Shown: piece by piece, positions 31,684 through 40,502 of the stretch | Numbering within the stretch: position 1 is the first letter of the stretch | Layout: the number at the start of each line of letters is the position of its first letter | Source: Palsa-504 sp963839095 | GTDB taxonomy: Bacteria; Actinomycetota; Actinomycetes; Streptosporangiales; Streptosporangiaceae | Assembly: GCA_963839095.1 (NCBI GenBank) | Contig: CAWIUF010000066.1 | Span: 62,001-126,000 of the forward strand | Direction of reading: 5' to 3' | Length of the DNA stretch: 64,000 nucleotides | The notes under the pieces: generated by a model | Told to the model about the DNA's origin: nothing | The model's database searches: none | Seen by the model: only the letters and a program-made list of their open reading frames with translations | Program-made: the position numbers and the translations under genes

Positions 31684-32456
31684 CGGAGCCTCCGGGACGC
31701 CACGATGGCAACGAGGTGGGCCGCCGTCATCGCCACGCCCACCACCAGGGCGGCGACGGTCAGCACGCGGGTGGCGGTCAGGTCGCCCCCGATGGCGTCG
31801 GCGATCGCGGCCGCCAGGATCAGCACGGACAGCTCGACGGCCTGGATGATCCGGTGCACCCGCAGCATCGAGGCCAGCCGCCGGGCCAGCGCCAGGCCCT
31901 GCGACCGGGGCGCGAGCGCCTCGTCGTCGTGCTTGCCGTCCAGGCCGGAGGAGGCCCGGGCCACGATCACGGTGTCGGTCTCGGCCTTGATCAAGGTGGC
32001 GCAGATGGCCGCGGCCAGCCCCATGGTCACGTAGCCGCCGGACAGCGAGAAGTGCCCCTGGGCGCGGATGCCCAGGCCGGCCAGCAGCAGCGCCTCCGCG
32101 ATGTAGTGGCCCATCCGGTCCAGGTACACCCCGGCGGCCGAGAACCGCCCGGTGTACCGGGCCAGCTCGCCGTCGGCGCAGTCGAACAGCAGGTAGAGCT
32201 GGATGAGCAGGAACACGCCGACGGCGGCCGGGAGCCCGGGCACCGCGGCCAGCACCCCGGCGGCCACGCCGGACAGCATGAAGCAGACGGTGACCGCGTT
32301 CGGCGACCAGCCGAGCCGGGCGAACACGATGGTGGCGAACGGGGACAGCTTGCGCATGTAGAGCCGGCCGAACCAGTGCTCGTCGTTCAGCCGGGCCAGC
32401 ACCTCGGGCGGCTGCCCCTTGGCGCGCACCTCGGCCAGCGTGGGACCCGGCGTCAT
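31680..32456 (-). CDS. CDP-alcohol phosphatidyltransferase family protein
   Basis: A 258-residue membrane enzyme with about six helices. The catalytic signature is FDCADGELARYTGRFSAAG continuing YLDRMGH: Asp92, Asp95, Gly96, Ala99-Arg100, Gly109 and Asp113 fit the family D-x2-DG-x2-AR-x8-G-x3-D-x3-D, but the last Asp, the proposed general base, is His117. It would join a CDP-linked alcohol to a polyol or phosphate acceptor. It overlaps the glycerol-1-phosphate-dehydrogenase-like gene by four bases and sits with a nucleotidyltransferase, suggesting one pathway. Confidence 0.82.
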   Translation of the reverse strand: MTPGPTLAEVRAKGQPPEVLARLNDEHWFGRLYMRKLSPFATIVFARLGWSPNAVTVCFMLSGVAAGVLAAVPGLPAAVGVFLLIQLYLLFDCADGELARYTGRFSAAGVYLDRMGHYIAEALLLAGLGIRAQGHFSLSGGYVTMGLAAAICATLIKAETDTVIVARASSGLDGKHDDEALAPRSQGLALARRLASMLRVHRIIQAVELSVLILAAAIADAIGGDLTATRVLTVAALVVGVAMTAAHLVAIVASRRLR

Positions 32457-33508
32457 GTCGCACTCCCCACGACGGCGGCGAAGCTCTCCACCCGTTCGGC
32501 GATCTGGTTCTCGTCGAGGTCGAGCCGTTCCAGGATGGTGTACCGGCCCGGCCGGGTGGCCGGGGCGTGCAGCACCGCCTTGGTGAACTCGGCGTGGCTC
32601 AGGCCCAGGTCGGCCGGGGTGCGCGGCAGCCCGTGGCGGGCCAGGCAGGCCGAGGTGAGCGCGAGCAGGCGGTCCTCGCCGCGCAGGTAGGTGCAGAACA
32701 GCGCGCCGACGCCGGCCAGCTCGCCGTGGTTGGCGGTGCCGGGGTACAGCTGCTCGATCGCGTGCAGGATCTCGTGGTCGCCGCCGCTGCTGGGCCGGCT
32801 CGAGCCGGCCACCGTCATCGCGATCCCGGACAGGATCAGCGACTCGGCCAGCACCGTGAGGAAGGCGTCGTCTTCCACCGTGCCCGGCTGGTGCAGCACC
32901 GCCTGGGCGGCCGTCCGGGCCAGCGTGACCGCCAGCCCGTCGATCGGCTCGCCCCGGTCGGCCACGGCCAGTTCCCAGTCCGCCACGGCTGACAGGTTGT
33001 TGACCACGTCCCCCACACCCGATCTGACCGAACGGGCCGGGCCGTTGCGCACCCGGTCCAGGTCCACGATCACCGCCACCGGCGGGACCACTCCGTAGGA
33101 GCCCTTGCCCGACTCGTGCTCCAGTGAGCTGGTCGGGGACGCGATTCCGTCGTGCGCCAGGTTGGTGGCCACCGCGATCATCGGGACGCCGGCCATGTGC
33201 GCGGCGAACTTGGTCACGTCGATGGTCCGGCCGCCGCCGATGCCCGCCACCGCCTCGTAGGCGTTGGCCCGCAGCTGCTTGCCCAGCGCGACCGCGCTGT
33301 CGACGGTGCCGTCCTCGACCCGGAATACCTCGGCCGGGCCCAGGTCCAGGTCGGCGAGCACGCTGTCACCCTGACCGGGACCGACCGCGACGGCGACCCG
33401 GCCGCCGGTGGCGATCCGCCGGTCGGCCAGCAGCGCGCCGAGGTCCGCGACCGCGCCCGGGCGCACGTCCACGACGAGCGGCGCGGTGACGATGCGGGAC
33501 AGCTGCAT
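32453..33508 (-). CDS. Iron-containing alcohol dehydrogenase, sn-glycerol-1-phosphate dehydrogenase-like
   Basis: A 351-residue enzyme of the EgsA/AraM group. The nucleotide-binding GIGGGRTIDVTKFAAH, the conserved TNLAHDGIASP and the metal-binding region SGGDHEILHAIE and ANHGELAGVG are visible. G1P dehydrogenases reduce dihydroxyacetone phosphate to sn-glycerol-1-phosphate, the archaeal lipid enantiomer; some bacterial AraM proteins do the same. The clustered nucleotidyltransferase and CDP-alcohol transferase make a CDP-polyol pathway likely, but 3-dehydroquinate-synthase-like chemistry on another phosphate cannot be excluded. Confidence 0.78.
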   Translation of the reverse strand: MQLSRIVTAPLVVDVRPGAVADLGALLADRRIATGGRVAVAVGPGQGDSVLADLDLGPAEVFRVEDGTVDSAVALGKQLRANAYEAVAGIGGGRTIDVTKFAAHMAGVPMIAVATNLAHDGIASPTSSLEHESGKGSYGVVPPVAVIVDLDRVRNGPARSVRSGVGDVVNNLSAVADWELAVADRGEPIDGLAVTLARTAAQAVLHQPGTVEDDAFLTVLAESLILSGIAMTVAGSSRPSSGGDHEILHAIEQLYPGTANHGELAGVGALFCTYLRGEDRLLALTSACLARHGLPRTPADLGLSHAEFTKAVLHAPATRPGRYTILERLDLDENQIAERVESFAAVVGSAT

Positions 33509-33552
33509 GAACGGGAGACTACCGGGTCACGAACGCGGAGTGGCCCCGAAGC

Positions 33553-34287
33553 TCAGCAGCCGGACGCGATCTCGCGGGCCCGGCGCAGGTCGTCGTGGTT
33601 GTCCACCTCGACCCAGTCGACCTTGCCGATGGGCGCGGTCCTGATGACCCCGCCGCGGTCGGCGAGCTCCTGGTAGCCGTCCTCGTAGTACAGCGAGGGA
33701 TCCCGGCGCCAGGTCGCCTCGAGGGCGGCGGCCAGCGGGGCGGCGGCGGCCGGGTTGATGAGGGTGGCCCCGATGTACTCGCCGTGCGCCTGGGCCGGGT
33801 CCATCAGCTTGGTGATCCGGGTCAGGCGGCCGTCCGGGCCGAGGATGACCTTCATCTCCTCGTCGGCGAGGCTCTTCACGTCGTCCACGGCGAGCACGAT
33901 GTCCGCCTGGCCGGCCGCGGCGAGCAGCGTCTGCTCCACCGCGACGGGGTGGACGGTATCGCCGTTGACCAGCAGCGCGCCCGCGGCGAAGTGCTCGCGG
34001 GCCAGCCACAGCGAGTAGGCGTTGTTCCAGTCCTCGGCCCGGTCGTTGTCCACCAGGGTCAGCCGGACGCCGTGCCCGGCCTCCAGCGCGGCCGCCCGGT
34101 CGCGGACCGCGCCGGCCGCGTAGCCGACCACGACGGTGACGTCGCGCAGCCCGACCGCGGCCAGGTTGCGCAGGGCGATGTCGAGGATGGTGACCGCGCC
34201 GTCGACCGGCAGCAGGGCCTTAGGCAGGCCGTCGGTCTCGGGCCGCAGCCGCCGGCCAGCGCCTGCGGCGAGGACCATCCCGATCAA
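33553..34287 (-). CDS. NTP-transferase (phosphocholine/sugar-phosphate cytidylyltransferase-like)
   Basis: A 244-residue single-domain nucleotidyltransferase: GMVLAAGAGRRLRPETDGLP then KALLPVDG, and the metal site LLVNGDTVHP, with VDWVEVDNHDDL at the end, as in LicC/phosphocholine cytidylyltransferase-like proteins. It would activate a phospho-alcohol with CTP. The TTG at 34287 is chosen because GGAG lies seven bases upstream and relatives start MIG-VLAAGAG. It overlaps the end of the DUF5941 gene by 68 bp. Confidence 0.82.
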   Translation of the reverse strand: MIGMVLAAGAGRRLRPETDGLPKALLPVDGAVTILDIALRNLAAVGLRDVTVVVGYAAGAVRDRAAALEAGHGVRLTLVDNDRAEDWNNAYSLWLAREHFAAGALLVNGDTVHPVAVEQTLLAAAGQADIVLAVDDVKSLADEEMKVILGPDGRLTRITKLMDPAQAHGEYIGATLINPAAAAPLAAALEATWRRDPSLYYEDGYQELADRGGVIRTAPIGKVDWVEVDNHDDLRRAREIASGC

Positions 34288-36117
34288 CGTCGTCTCCGTC
34301 CCTGGGCCCTGGATTCGCCGGGGCCAGCCAGCCGCTGAGGAAATCCCAGCTGAACAGCAACCAAAGATATCCCGCGAGGACGGCGTAAGCGAGCGGGACG
34401 ACGCCGGCCACGGCGGCCGCGCCGGCCACCAGCATCCGGCCCTCCCAGCCGAGGCCGAACTTGTCGTCCAGCAGGCCCCGGCCGGCCCGGGCCCGGCAGG
34501 CCAGGTCCAGGTGGCGTGCTATCACCGCGGCGAGCAGCGCGAAGACCAGCCAGGGGGCCACGTGCCGGGACAGGCCGAGGGCGGCCAGGTACAACCCCTC
34601 GCCGGTCAGCAGCAGCGCCGGCACCAGCCAGTCCAGCGGCCCGTCGTGCGGGTGCCAGGCGCCGAGCGCGGCCAGCATCATCACCTCGATCGGCGTCAGC
34701 ACCAAGATGCCGGGCAGGTTTCCCAGCCCGAGAGCGGCCAGCATGCCGGTCACCAGCAGGCCAGCCACCAGCGGCGGCAGCGGCGGCAGGCGCCCGTCGA
34801 CCAGGACGCCGATCCAGCGCGCCAGCACGCCGTCGCCCCGGTAGGCGGCCAGCCCTTCGCCCCCGGGCCAGGCGGCCCCGGCGCCCGGGGCTGCCCGGTC
34901 TGCTCGCGTCCCCTGGTCCGCGGACCCGGCGAGCGACCGGGTGATCTGCCCGGCCAGCACGTACCCGGCCGCGAGCACGCCCCAGGCCAGCAGGAGCAAA
35001 AAGGTCAGCCGCGGCCCGAAGAAGACCGCGGTCACCGCGATCAGCGCCAGCCGCTCGCCGGCGGGCAAGGTGACGCTCTCCTCGCCCAGGCGCAGCACCG
35101 AGCGGGGGAACAGGCGGCCGGGGGTCCGGGCGGTGTACTCGTAACCCAGGCTGGCCAGCTTCCGGACGCCGAGCAGCAGCGCGGCCGCGATGGCCAGCCG
35201 CCACACGCCGGTCGTGCCGGCGCCGCCCCAGCTGCCCGCGAAGGTGTCCCGCAGCGCGCCGCCGAAGGTGCCGTCCAGGCCCGCCACCCCGGCCCGGGCC
35301 GTGACCCCGGGGCTTTGAGGCCCGCGCTGACCGCGAGGGCGGCGTAGATGCCGAGCTCGGTGAGCAGCCCGCAGGCGGTCCCGAGCCAGCCGGTCACCGC
35401 CCTGATCCGGCCTCCGGCGCTGGTCGCGGCGGACAGCGAGCCGGCCCGGGCGAACAGGAACGAGCCCGCCAGGGCGGCGACGGCCAGCAGCTTGGAGCGC
35501 ACCGCCAGCTCCGCGAACCACGTCGCGGCGATGAGGCCGAGGCCGAGCGAGATGCCGTAGAGCGCCGCCGGGGTGAGCTGGCGCATGGCCGCCCAGGCGG
35601 CCAGGTCCCGGGCGGCGGGATCGGCGGCCAGCTGGGTCACCGCGCCCTCGCTGTCCGGTCCGGCGTCCAGGATCCGGACCGCGATGCCGCGCCGGGTGAG
35701 CTCGCCGGTCAGCGCGCCGACGGCAGCCGACCCGATGTCGGTGGCGGCCAGCGCCTCCGCGGCCACGGCCAGCGCGTCCAGGTCGGGGATGTCCACCACG
35801 AGCGCCCCGGGGGCCTGGCCGACCGGGACCTGCGGCTCGGGCAGGCTCCGGGCGGTCACGCCGGTGAAGGCGGCGGTGCCGCCCGCGCCGAGCAGCCGGG
35901 CCAGCACCGGCTCGGGGACGGTATCGGCGCCGGCGCAGATGAGGATGCGTTCCCCGGCGGCCCGGGCCGCGGCGGCGACGGTGAGCAGGCCGGGTCCGGT
36001 CCCCTCGGCCGCGTCGACCCGGTGCACGCCGAGCGCGGCCAGCTGGCCGCGCAGCTGCCGCTGCCGGCCGGCGTCGGCCTCGTCCGGCCTCCCCGCCAGG
36101 ACCAGCGCTACGGTCAT
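34220..36117 (-). pseudogene. DUF5941-type membrane protein, frameshifted near 35310
   Basis: Two frames together give ~630 residues. The N-terminal ~170 residues form a Rossmann-like cytosolic domain (MTVALVLAGRPDEADAGR; GERILICAGADTVPEPVL) resembling an inactive nucleotidyltransferase, followed by ~8 helices (LTPAALYGISLGLGLIAATW; then YVLAGQITRSLAG; LPPLVAGLLVTGMLAALG). This two-part protein regularly accompanies the same cytidylyltransferase, dehydrogenase and CDP-alcohol transferase in actinomycetes. Its role is unknown. A one-base indel in a C/G run near 35310 breaks the frame. Confidence 0.7.
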
Positions 36118-36501
36118 GCGTGTCCTCCCAGCGGCCGCAGGCCGCCGTGACTAGCGCCTAGCGTTACTTACTGTAGCCGACGGTCACGCACGCGCCCGGG
36201 AACACGCCGGCCCGCCGAACTGCCACCGCAATACCCGCGTGCACACCGGCGAAACGGCGCCCGCGGGGACTCGGCGAAGATGGGGGCGGGGCGGGCGGCC
36301 AACCCCGTTCGGTATTCGGTTTCTGGGTATTGTTTTCCGTTGCGGAGCCGCCAGATCGGCTCGGCCGGGCCGCGGCGGCAGGACACCGGCGGGTATCCGG
36401 CGTAGGGTTCACGGTACGAGCTTGCGACCTAGCCGCCAGGCCGGCCCGACGCCTTGCTGCTTAGCAGGAAGGCGTCGCCTCATGTTCAGCTGGCCACCGG
36501 G
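36118..36501. other. Intergenic region between divergent operons
   Basis: No gene supported. It contains an AT-richer island (36325-36350, TTCGGTATTCGGTTTCTGGG) that could hold promoters for the divergent DUF5941 and GAF-ANTAR genes, and a short inverted repeat around GCAAGGCGTCG near 36450-36475 (AGGCCGGCCCGACGCCTTGC / GCAGGAAGGCGTCGCC). Confidence 0.4.
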
Positions 36502-37366
36502 GTGAGTACCAGCCGGCGAGACCGGATCTGGGGTCTCATCGTGAGTCAGGCGGCCGGCCGCGGCCGGCCGGTGTCGGCTGGTGACGCGTGCGTGGCGGCC
36601 GTGGCTGCCACCGGCGCCACCGGCGCCTGGCTGACCGCCGCGCGCGACGCGGAGGCCGGTCACCTGATGCGGGTGACGGACGAGCTCAGCGAACGGCTGG
36701 CCGAGCTCCAGCTGATGCTGGGCGAGGGACCGTCGCTGGATGCCGTCACCGCCGGCGGCCCGGTCCTGGCCTCGGACCTGGACGCGGCGGAAGCCCGGCG
36801 CCGCTGGCCGGCCTTCGCCCCGGCGGCGACCCGGGCCGGGGCGTGCGCCGTCTTCGCCTTCCCGCTGCTGATCGGGGCGATCCGGGCCGGGGTGCTGACC
36901 CTGTACCGCGACCAGCCCGGCTCGCTGAGCACCTTCCAGCTGGGCGACGCGCTGATCTTCGCCGATGCCGCGACCGTGCTGCTGCTCGACGCCCAGGACC
37001 ACGTCGACGGACACGGTGCCGACGGGACACGGTGCCGACGGGACATGGCGCTGGCGGGACACGGCGCTGACGGGACACGGTGCTGACGGACACGGTGCTG
37101 ACGGACACGGTGCTGACGGACACGGCGGGCCGGCCGCGGCTCCCGGCGGCCAGCCCGCGGACCTGGCGCTGCGCCGGGCCGAGATCGACCAGGCGACCGG
37201 GATGCTCACCGAGCAGCTTGGCATCGGCATCGCCGATGCGTTCGTCCGGCTGCGGGCCTATGCTTATGCCCGAGACCTTCGGTTGACCGATGTCGCCCGC
37301 GACATCGTTGCCCGCCGCCTGCGGTTGAGTTCCGATCCGGGGCCGGGTCAAGATGGTGATGCGTGA
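36502..37366 (+). pseudogene. GAF-ANTAR regulator split by a 15/16-bp repeat array
   Basis: The first frame encodes a GAF-like sensor (DRIWGLIVSQAAG; ELSERLAELQLMLGEGPSLD; GALTLYRDQPG-like region; GDALIFADAATVLLLDA) and stops at 37086. The ANTAR RNA-binding output domain (LRRAEIDQATGMLTEQLGIG, IADAFVRLRAYAYARDLRL) is one frame later and ends at 37366. Between them lies the tandem array 37006-37129. ANTAR proteins bind paired hairpins in mRNA leaders to prevent termination. In the sequenced state the sensor lacks its output. Start GTG 36502 fits relatives that begin with -DRIW-. Confidence 0.7.
37006..37129. repeat. 15/16-bp tandem array controlling the reading frame
   Basis: Eight units of GACGG(G)ACACGGTGCT: lengths 15, 16, 16, 16, 16, 15, 15, 15. 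The 16-bp form has GGG where the 15-bp form has GG. Four 16-mers add +4 (= +1) nt, exactly the offset between GAF and ANTAR frames; three would keep the frame open. 15-bp unit changes are neutral. Confidence 0.8.
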
Positions 37367-37442
37367 GGCCCTCACCGGGTGCCGCCGCGCTTGGCAGCCC
37401 AGGGCCCCGCGACGGACCTCGTTGCGTTCCTGAGCCGAAGGG

Positions 37443-38228
37443 GTGAGCCGGTTGGACGGTCAGCTGCTGTCGGAGACGTTCGTCGAGCTCACCGACACCA
37501 TGGTCGCCGATTTCGACATGATCGACTTCCTGCACGTGCTGACCGACCGCAGCGTGCAGCTGCTCGACGTGGCCGCGGCCGGGCTGCTGCTGGCCGACCC
37601 GCGCGGGGAGCTGCGGGTGATCGCCGCGTCCAGCGAGGCCGCCCGGCTGCTCGAGCTGTTCCAGCTGCAGAGCGACCAGGGGCCCTGCCTGGACTGCTAC
37701 CGCGGCGGCCAGCCCGTCCAGATCCCGGACATGGCCGCCGCGGCCGGGCGCTGGCCGCGGTTCGCCGCCGCCGCCACCGAAGCCGGCTTCGTCGCCGTGC
37801 AGGCCCTGCCGATGCGGCTGCGCGACCAGGTGATCGGCGCGCTGAACTTCTTCGCCGTCACCCCGGGCGCCTTCGACCCGGCCGACGTCCGGATCGGGCA
37901 GGCCCTCGCCGACGTGGCCACCATCGGCCTGCTGCACGAGCGCAGCATGCGCGAGAGCAACGTCCTCAACGAGCAGATGCAGACCGCGCTGAACAGCCGG
38001 GTGGTCATCGAGCAGGCCAAGGGCAAGCTGGCCGAGCGGTTCGGTCTGGACATGGACCGGGCTTTCGGCATCCTGCGCGACCAGGCCAGGGCCCGCAACC
38101 TGCGGCTGGCCGAACTGGCCCAGTCCTTCATCGACGGGTCGGAAACGCTCACCGCCGTGGCGGGCGGGCCGCCCCGGCGGCGCCCGGGTAACCGGACGCC
38201 GCGCCCGGGCCCGAAGCCCGAAGGGTAG
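37443..38228 (+). CDS. GAF-ANTAR antitermination regulator
   Basis: A 261-residue intact GAF-ANTAR protein: GAF domain ~25-165 (LHVLTDRSVQLLDVAAAGLL, SDQGPCLDCYRGGQPV, GALNFFAVTPGAFD) and ANTAR ~175-235 (ALNSRVVIEQAKGKLAERFG, MDRAFGILRDQARARNLRL). It should sense a small ligand or redox state (Cys pair in CLDCYRGG) and bind RNA hairpins through the ANTAR helices. It lies 77 bp after the repeat-split paralogue, same strand. Start GTG 37443. Confidence 0.88.
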   Translation: MSRLDGQLLSETFVELTDTMVADFDMIDFLHVLTDRSVQLLDVAAAGLLLADPRGELRVIAASSEAARLLELFQLQSDQGPCLDCYRGGQPVQIPDMAAAAGRWPRFAAAATEAGFVAVQALPMRLRDQVIGALNFFAVTPGAFDPADVRIGQALADVATIGLLHERSMRESNVLNEQMQTALNSRVVIEQAKGKLAERFGLDMDRAFGILRDQARARNLRLAELAQSFIDGSETLTAVAGGPPRRRPGNRTPRPGPKPEG

Positions 38229-38275
38229 GCCCGCAGGTCGGCGGGTAGGCCTCGGCCGGTGCTGAGGCTGGCGGC

Positions 38276-38785
38276 TCAGATCACCTTGCGGTCATGACGG
38301 TCGTCGCGGCGGCCGGGACGCGGCAGCGGTCGCGGCGGCTCGGCGGTGCCGTCTCGGTCCAGCAGCGCGATCGCGTCCGCGACGCTGGCGGCGGCGGTGA
38401 GGACATCGCTCATCCTGGCCACCGTGATCAGGCGGCGCAGGGACGCGGTGGGCGCGGCCAGGTGCAGCGAACCGCCGGCCCGCCGGGCGCGCTCCTGCGT
38501 GCGCAGGAACCGGCTCAGCCCGGCGCAGTCGCAGAACCGCAGTCCGGCCACGTCCACGATAATGTGGCGGCCGTCGTCGGCCGCGGGCGCGAGCGCCTCG
38601 CCTAATCCGGGCGCCGAGTGGATATCGAGCTCGCCCTCGACCACGACGATGACCAGGCCGTCGCGGTCGTTGATGTCCCAGGTCAGCATGTCCTCGAGGG
38701 GGCCGCTGAAGCCCATGCCCGCCAGCGGCCGCGCGGCGGCGCGGCCGAGCCGGCGTATCGTCTTGCTGGTCTTGCGCATCGTCAT
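38276..38785 (-). CDS. STAS-domain anti-sigma factor antagonist-like protein
   Basis: A 169-residue protein with a ~40-residue basic N-terminal extension and a STAS domain (VIVVVEGELDIHSAPGLGEA; IIVDVAGLRFCDCAGLSRFL). The position of the regulatory Ser in SpoIIAA/RsbV (D-S-x-G) is Cys87 here, so Ser phosphorylation by an anti-sigma kinase is not possible at that site. No kinase gene is adjacent. The start is ATG 38785; an upstream extension in the same frame lacks coding character. Confidence 0.8.
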   Translation of the reverse strand: MTMRKTSKTIRRLGRAAARPLAGMGFSGPLEDMLTWDINDRDGLVIVVVEGELDIHSAPGLGEALAPAADDGRHIIVDVAGLRFCDCAGLSRFLRTQERARRAGGSLHLAAPTASLRRLITVARMSDVLTAAASVADAIALLDRDGTAEPPRPLPRPGRRDDRHDRKVI

Positions 38786-38935
38786 TCCCCACCAGGCACC
38801 AAAGGAGACCACCGAGGTCCGGGGCGGTCCGGGAAAAGGTAATACCCGGGAAAAAGCCAGAAAACCGCACGGGTCGTCACCGACGGTACCGGGCGGCATG
38901 GTTCGGCGCAAGGGTGTGCGATTGTTACGGTCCGG

Positions 38936-39619
38936 CTAGGCGCCGATTCGTGCCGTGATGAGTGTTATCGAGACGTACTGGCAGGTCGCCGCCGCGCACA
39001 CGCAGGCGTGGAAGACCTCGTGGTAGCCGAATACGGCCGGCGACGGGTCCGGCCAGCGCCGGTGGTAGAGCAGGGCCCCGGCGATGTAGCTCAGGCCGCC
39101 GGCGAGCATCAGGACCCCGGCCGCGGAGCCGGCCCGGATCCACACCTCGGGCAGCGCCAGGCCGGCCAGCGAGCCGAGCCCGATGAACGTCCCCCCGACC
39201 AGGACCTCGGGCGCGCCCGGCCAGCCCAGGTGGATCGCGGCGGCGGCCAGGACCAGCGTCCACATCACGATCAGGCAGGTCAGCCCGAAGGCGCCGGGGA
39301 CGGCGAGCAGGAAGACGGGGGTGGCCGTGCCCGCGATCAGGAAGAAGATCATCAGGTGGTCCGCCCGCTGCAGGCGGACCGACCAGGCCGGACCCCAGGT
39401 GCCGCGGTGGTACAGCGCGCTGATCCCGAACAGCCCGGTCACGCTGAGGGTGTACACGGCCAGCGCGATCACCGGCCGGGCGCCGTGGCCGCGGGCCACC
39501 AGGAGCGGCCCGGCCACCAGCGAGGCGCCGAACCAGACCGCGTGCAGCCAGCCGCGCAGGGCCGGCTTGGCGTAGTACAGGCGGCGGCGGGCATCGTAGA
39601 GCGCGGGTTCGGGGGTCAT
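38936..39619 (-). CDS. Hemolysin III family membrane protein (TrhA/PAQR-like)
   Basis: A 227-residue seven-helix protein. RGWLHAVWFGASLVAGPLLV, GISALYHRGTW, LMIFFLIAGTATPVFLL and YHEVFHACVCAAATCQY carry the conserved His and Asp/Ser metal positions of the CREST superfamily. Bacterial TrhA-type proteins affect membrane energetics or act as hydrolases; true hemolysis is doubtful. ATG 39619 follows GGAGG. In mycobacteria the homologue is a neighbour of the short Z-prenyl synthase that is also found here at 44584. Confidence 0.88.
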   Translation of the reverse strand: MTPEPALYDARRRLYYAKPALRGWLHAVWFGASLVAGPLLVARGHGARPVIALAVYTLSVTGLFGISALYHRGTWGPAWSVRLQRADHLMIFFLIAGTATPVFLLAVPGAFGLTCLIVMWTLVLAAAAIHLGWPGAPEVLVGGTFIGLGSLAGLALPEVWIRAGSAAGVLMLAGGLSYIAGALLYHRRWPDPSPAVFGYHEVFHACVCAAATCQYVSITLITARIGA

Positions 39620-39759
39620 GGCGTCGCCTCCGGTCGCGGCGGGGCCTGCCACCGGGGTCTGGAGCGGCGAGCTCGAGCTAGCCAGCCTAATCACGGCCGC
39701 GGCCCGGGAGCAACGGCGCGGCGGCCTGCCGGTAAGGGCAGGACGGTAGAGTCCGGCTC

Positions 39760-40473
39760 ATGCGGATGGTCGCGGTGGTGCTCGGCGGGGGCGTGGGCCA
39801 GCGGCTCGGCGCGGGGATGCCGAAGCAGCTGCTCACGCTGGGCGGGCAGACGCTGATCGAGCGGTGCGTGGCCGCCTTCGAGGCCGCCCCGGGCATCGAC
39901 GAGATCCTGGTCGTGATGGCCCGCGGGTACACCGCCGAGGTCGCGGAGCTGGTGACCGGGTACGGCAAGGTGACCGCGGTCATCGCGGGCGGCGCGACCC
40001 GGCCGGAGTCGGTCCGGGCGGCGCTCGCGGCGGTGACCGACTTGCCTGGCGTCGCTGGCTTGGCTGGCGGGGCTGACTGCGGGGTGCTGCTGCATGACGC
40101 GGCCCGGCCGCTGGTGGACCAGCGGATCATCGCGGACTGCGTGGCCGCGCTCGAGGTGCACGACGCGGCCGGGGTCGCGGTGCCCGCCTCGGACACCATG
40201 GTGCTCACCGAGAACGGCGTGATGCACTCGGTGCCGCCCCGGGAGCGGCTGTTCCGCTGCCAGACCCCGCAGTGCTTCCGGCTGTCCGTCATCGCCCGCG
40301 CGCACGAGCTGGCCGCGGCCGACCCGGCGTTCGCCCCCACCGACGACTGCGGCGTGGTGCTCCGCTACCTGCCCGGCACCGCCGTGCACATCGTGCCCGG
40401 CAGCGAGCGGAACATGAAGGTCACCTACCCGCAGGACCTCGCCGTGGCGGAAGCCCTGCTGCTGGCGGAGTAG
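39760..40473 (+). CDS. IspD/TarI family cytidylyltransferase
   Basis: A 237-residue nucleotidyltransferase. LGGGVGQRLGAGMPKQLLTL (CTP loop with Lys), VLLHDAARPLVD, the TPQCF element and NMKVTYPQDLAVAE match IspD (MEP cytidylyltransferase) and TarI (ribitol-5-P cytidylyltransferase). No IspF or TarJ gene is adjacent to decide between them; the envelope gene context makes a polyol-phosphate substrate possible. TAGAGT (39747-39752) lies seven bases before the ATG. Confidence 0.75.
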   Translation: MRMVAVVLGGGVGQRLGAGMPKQLLTLGGQTLIERCVAAFEAAPGIDEILVVMARGYTAEVAELVTGYGKVTAVIAGGATRPESVRAALAAVTDLPGVAGLAGGADCGVLLHDAARPLVDQRIIADCVAALEVHDAAGVAVPASDTMVLTENGVMHSVPPRERLFRCQTPQCFRLSVIARAHELAAADPAFAPTDDCGVVLRYLPGTAVHIVPGSERNMKVTYPQDLAVAEALLLAE

Positions 40474-40502
40474 CGGCTGATCCTCCGGCGGCTGACGGCC
40501 AG

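Noticed and set aside
37006..37129. Possible CRISPR-like or non-coding repeat array
   Set aside because: Units are contiguous with no spacers and lie inside a coding region; this is a minisatellite.
39760..40473. Firm assignment as ispD
   Set aside because: Motifs fit IspD and TarI equally and no ispF or tarJ is adjacent, so no gene symbol was given.
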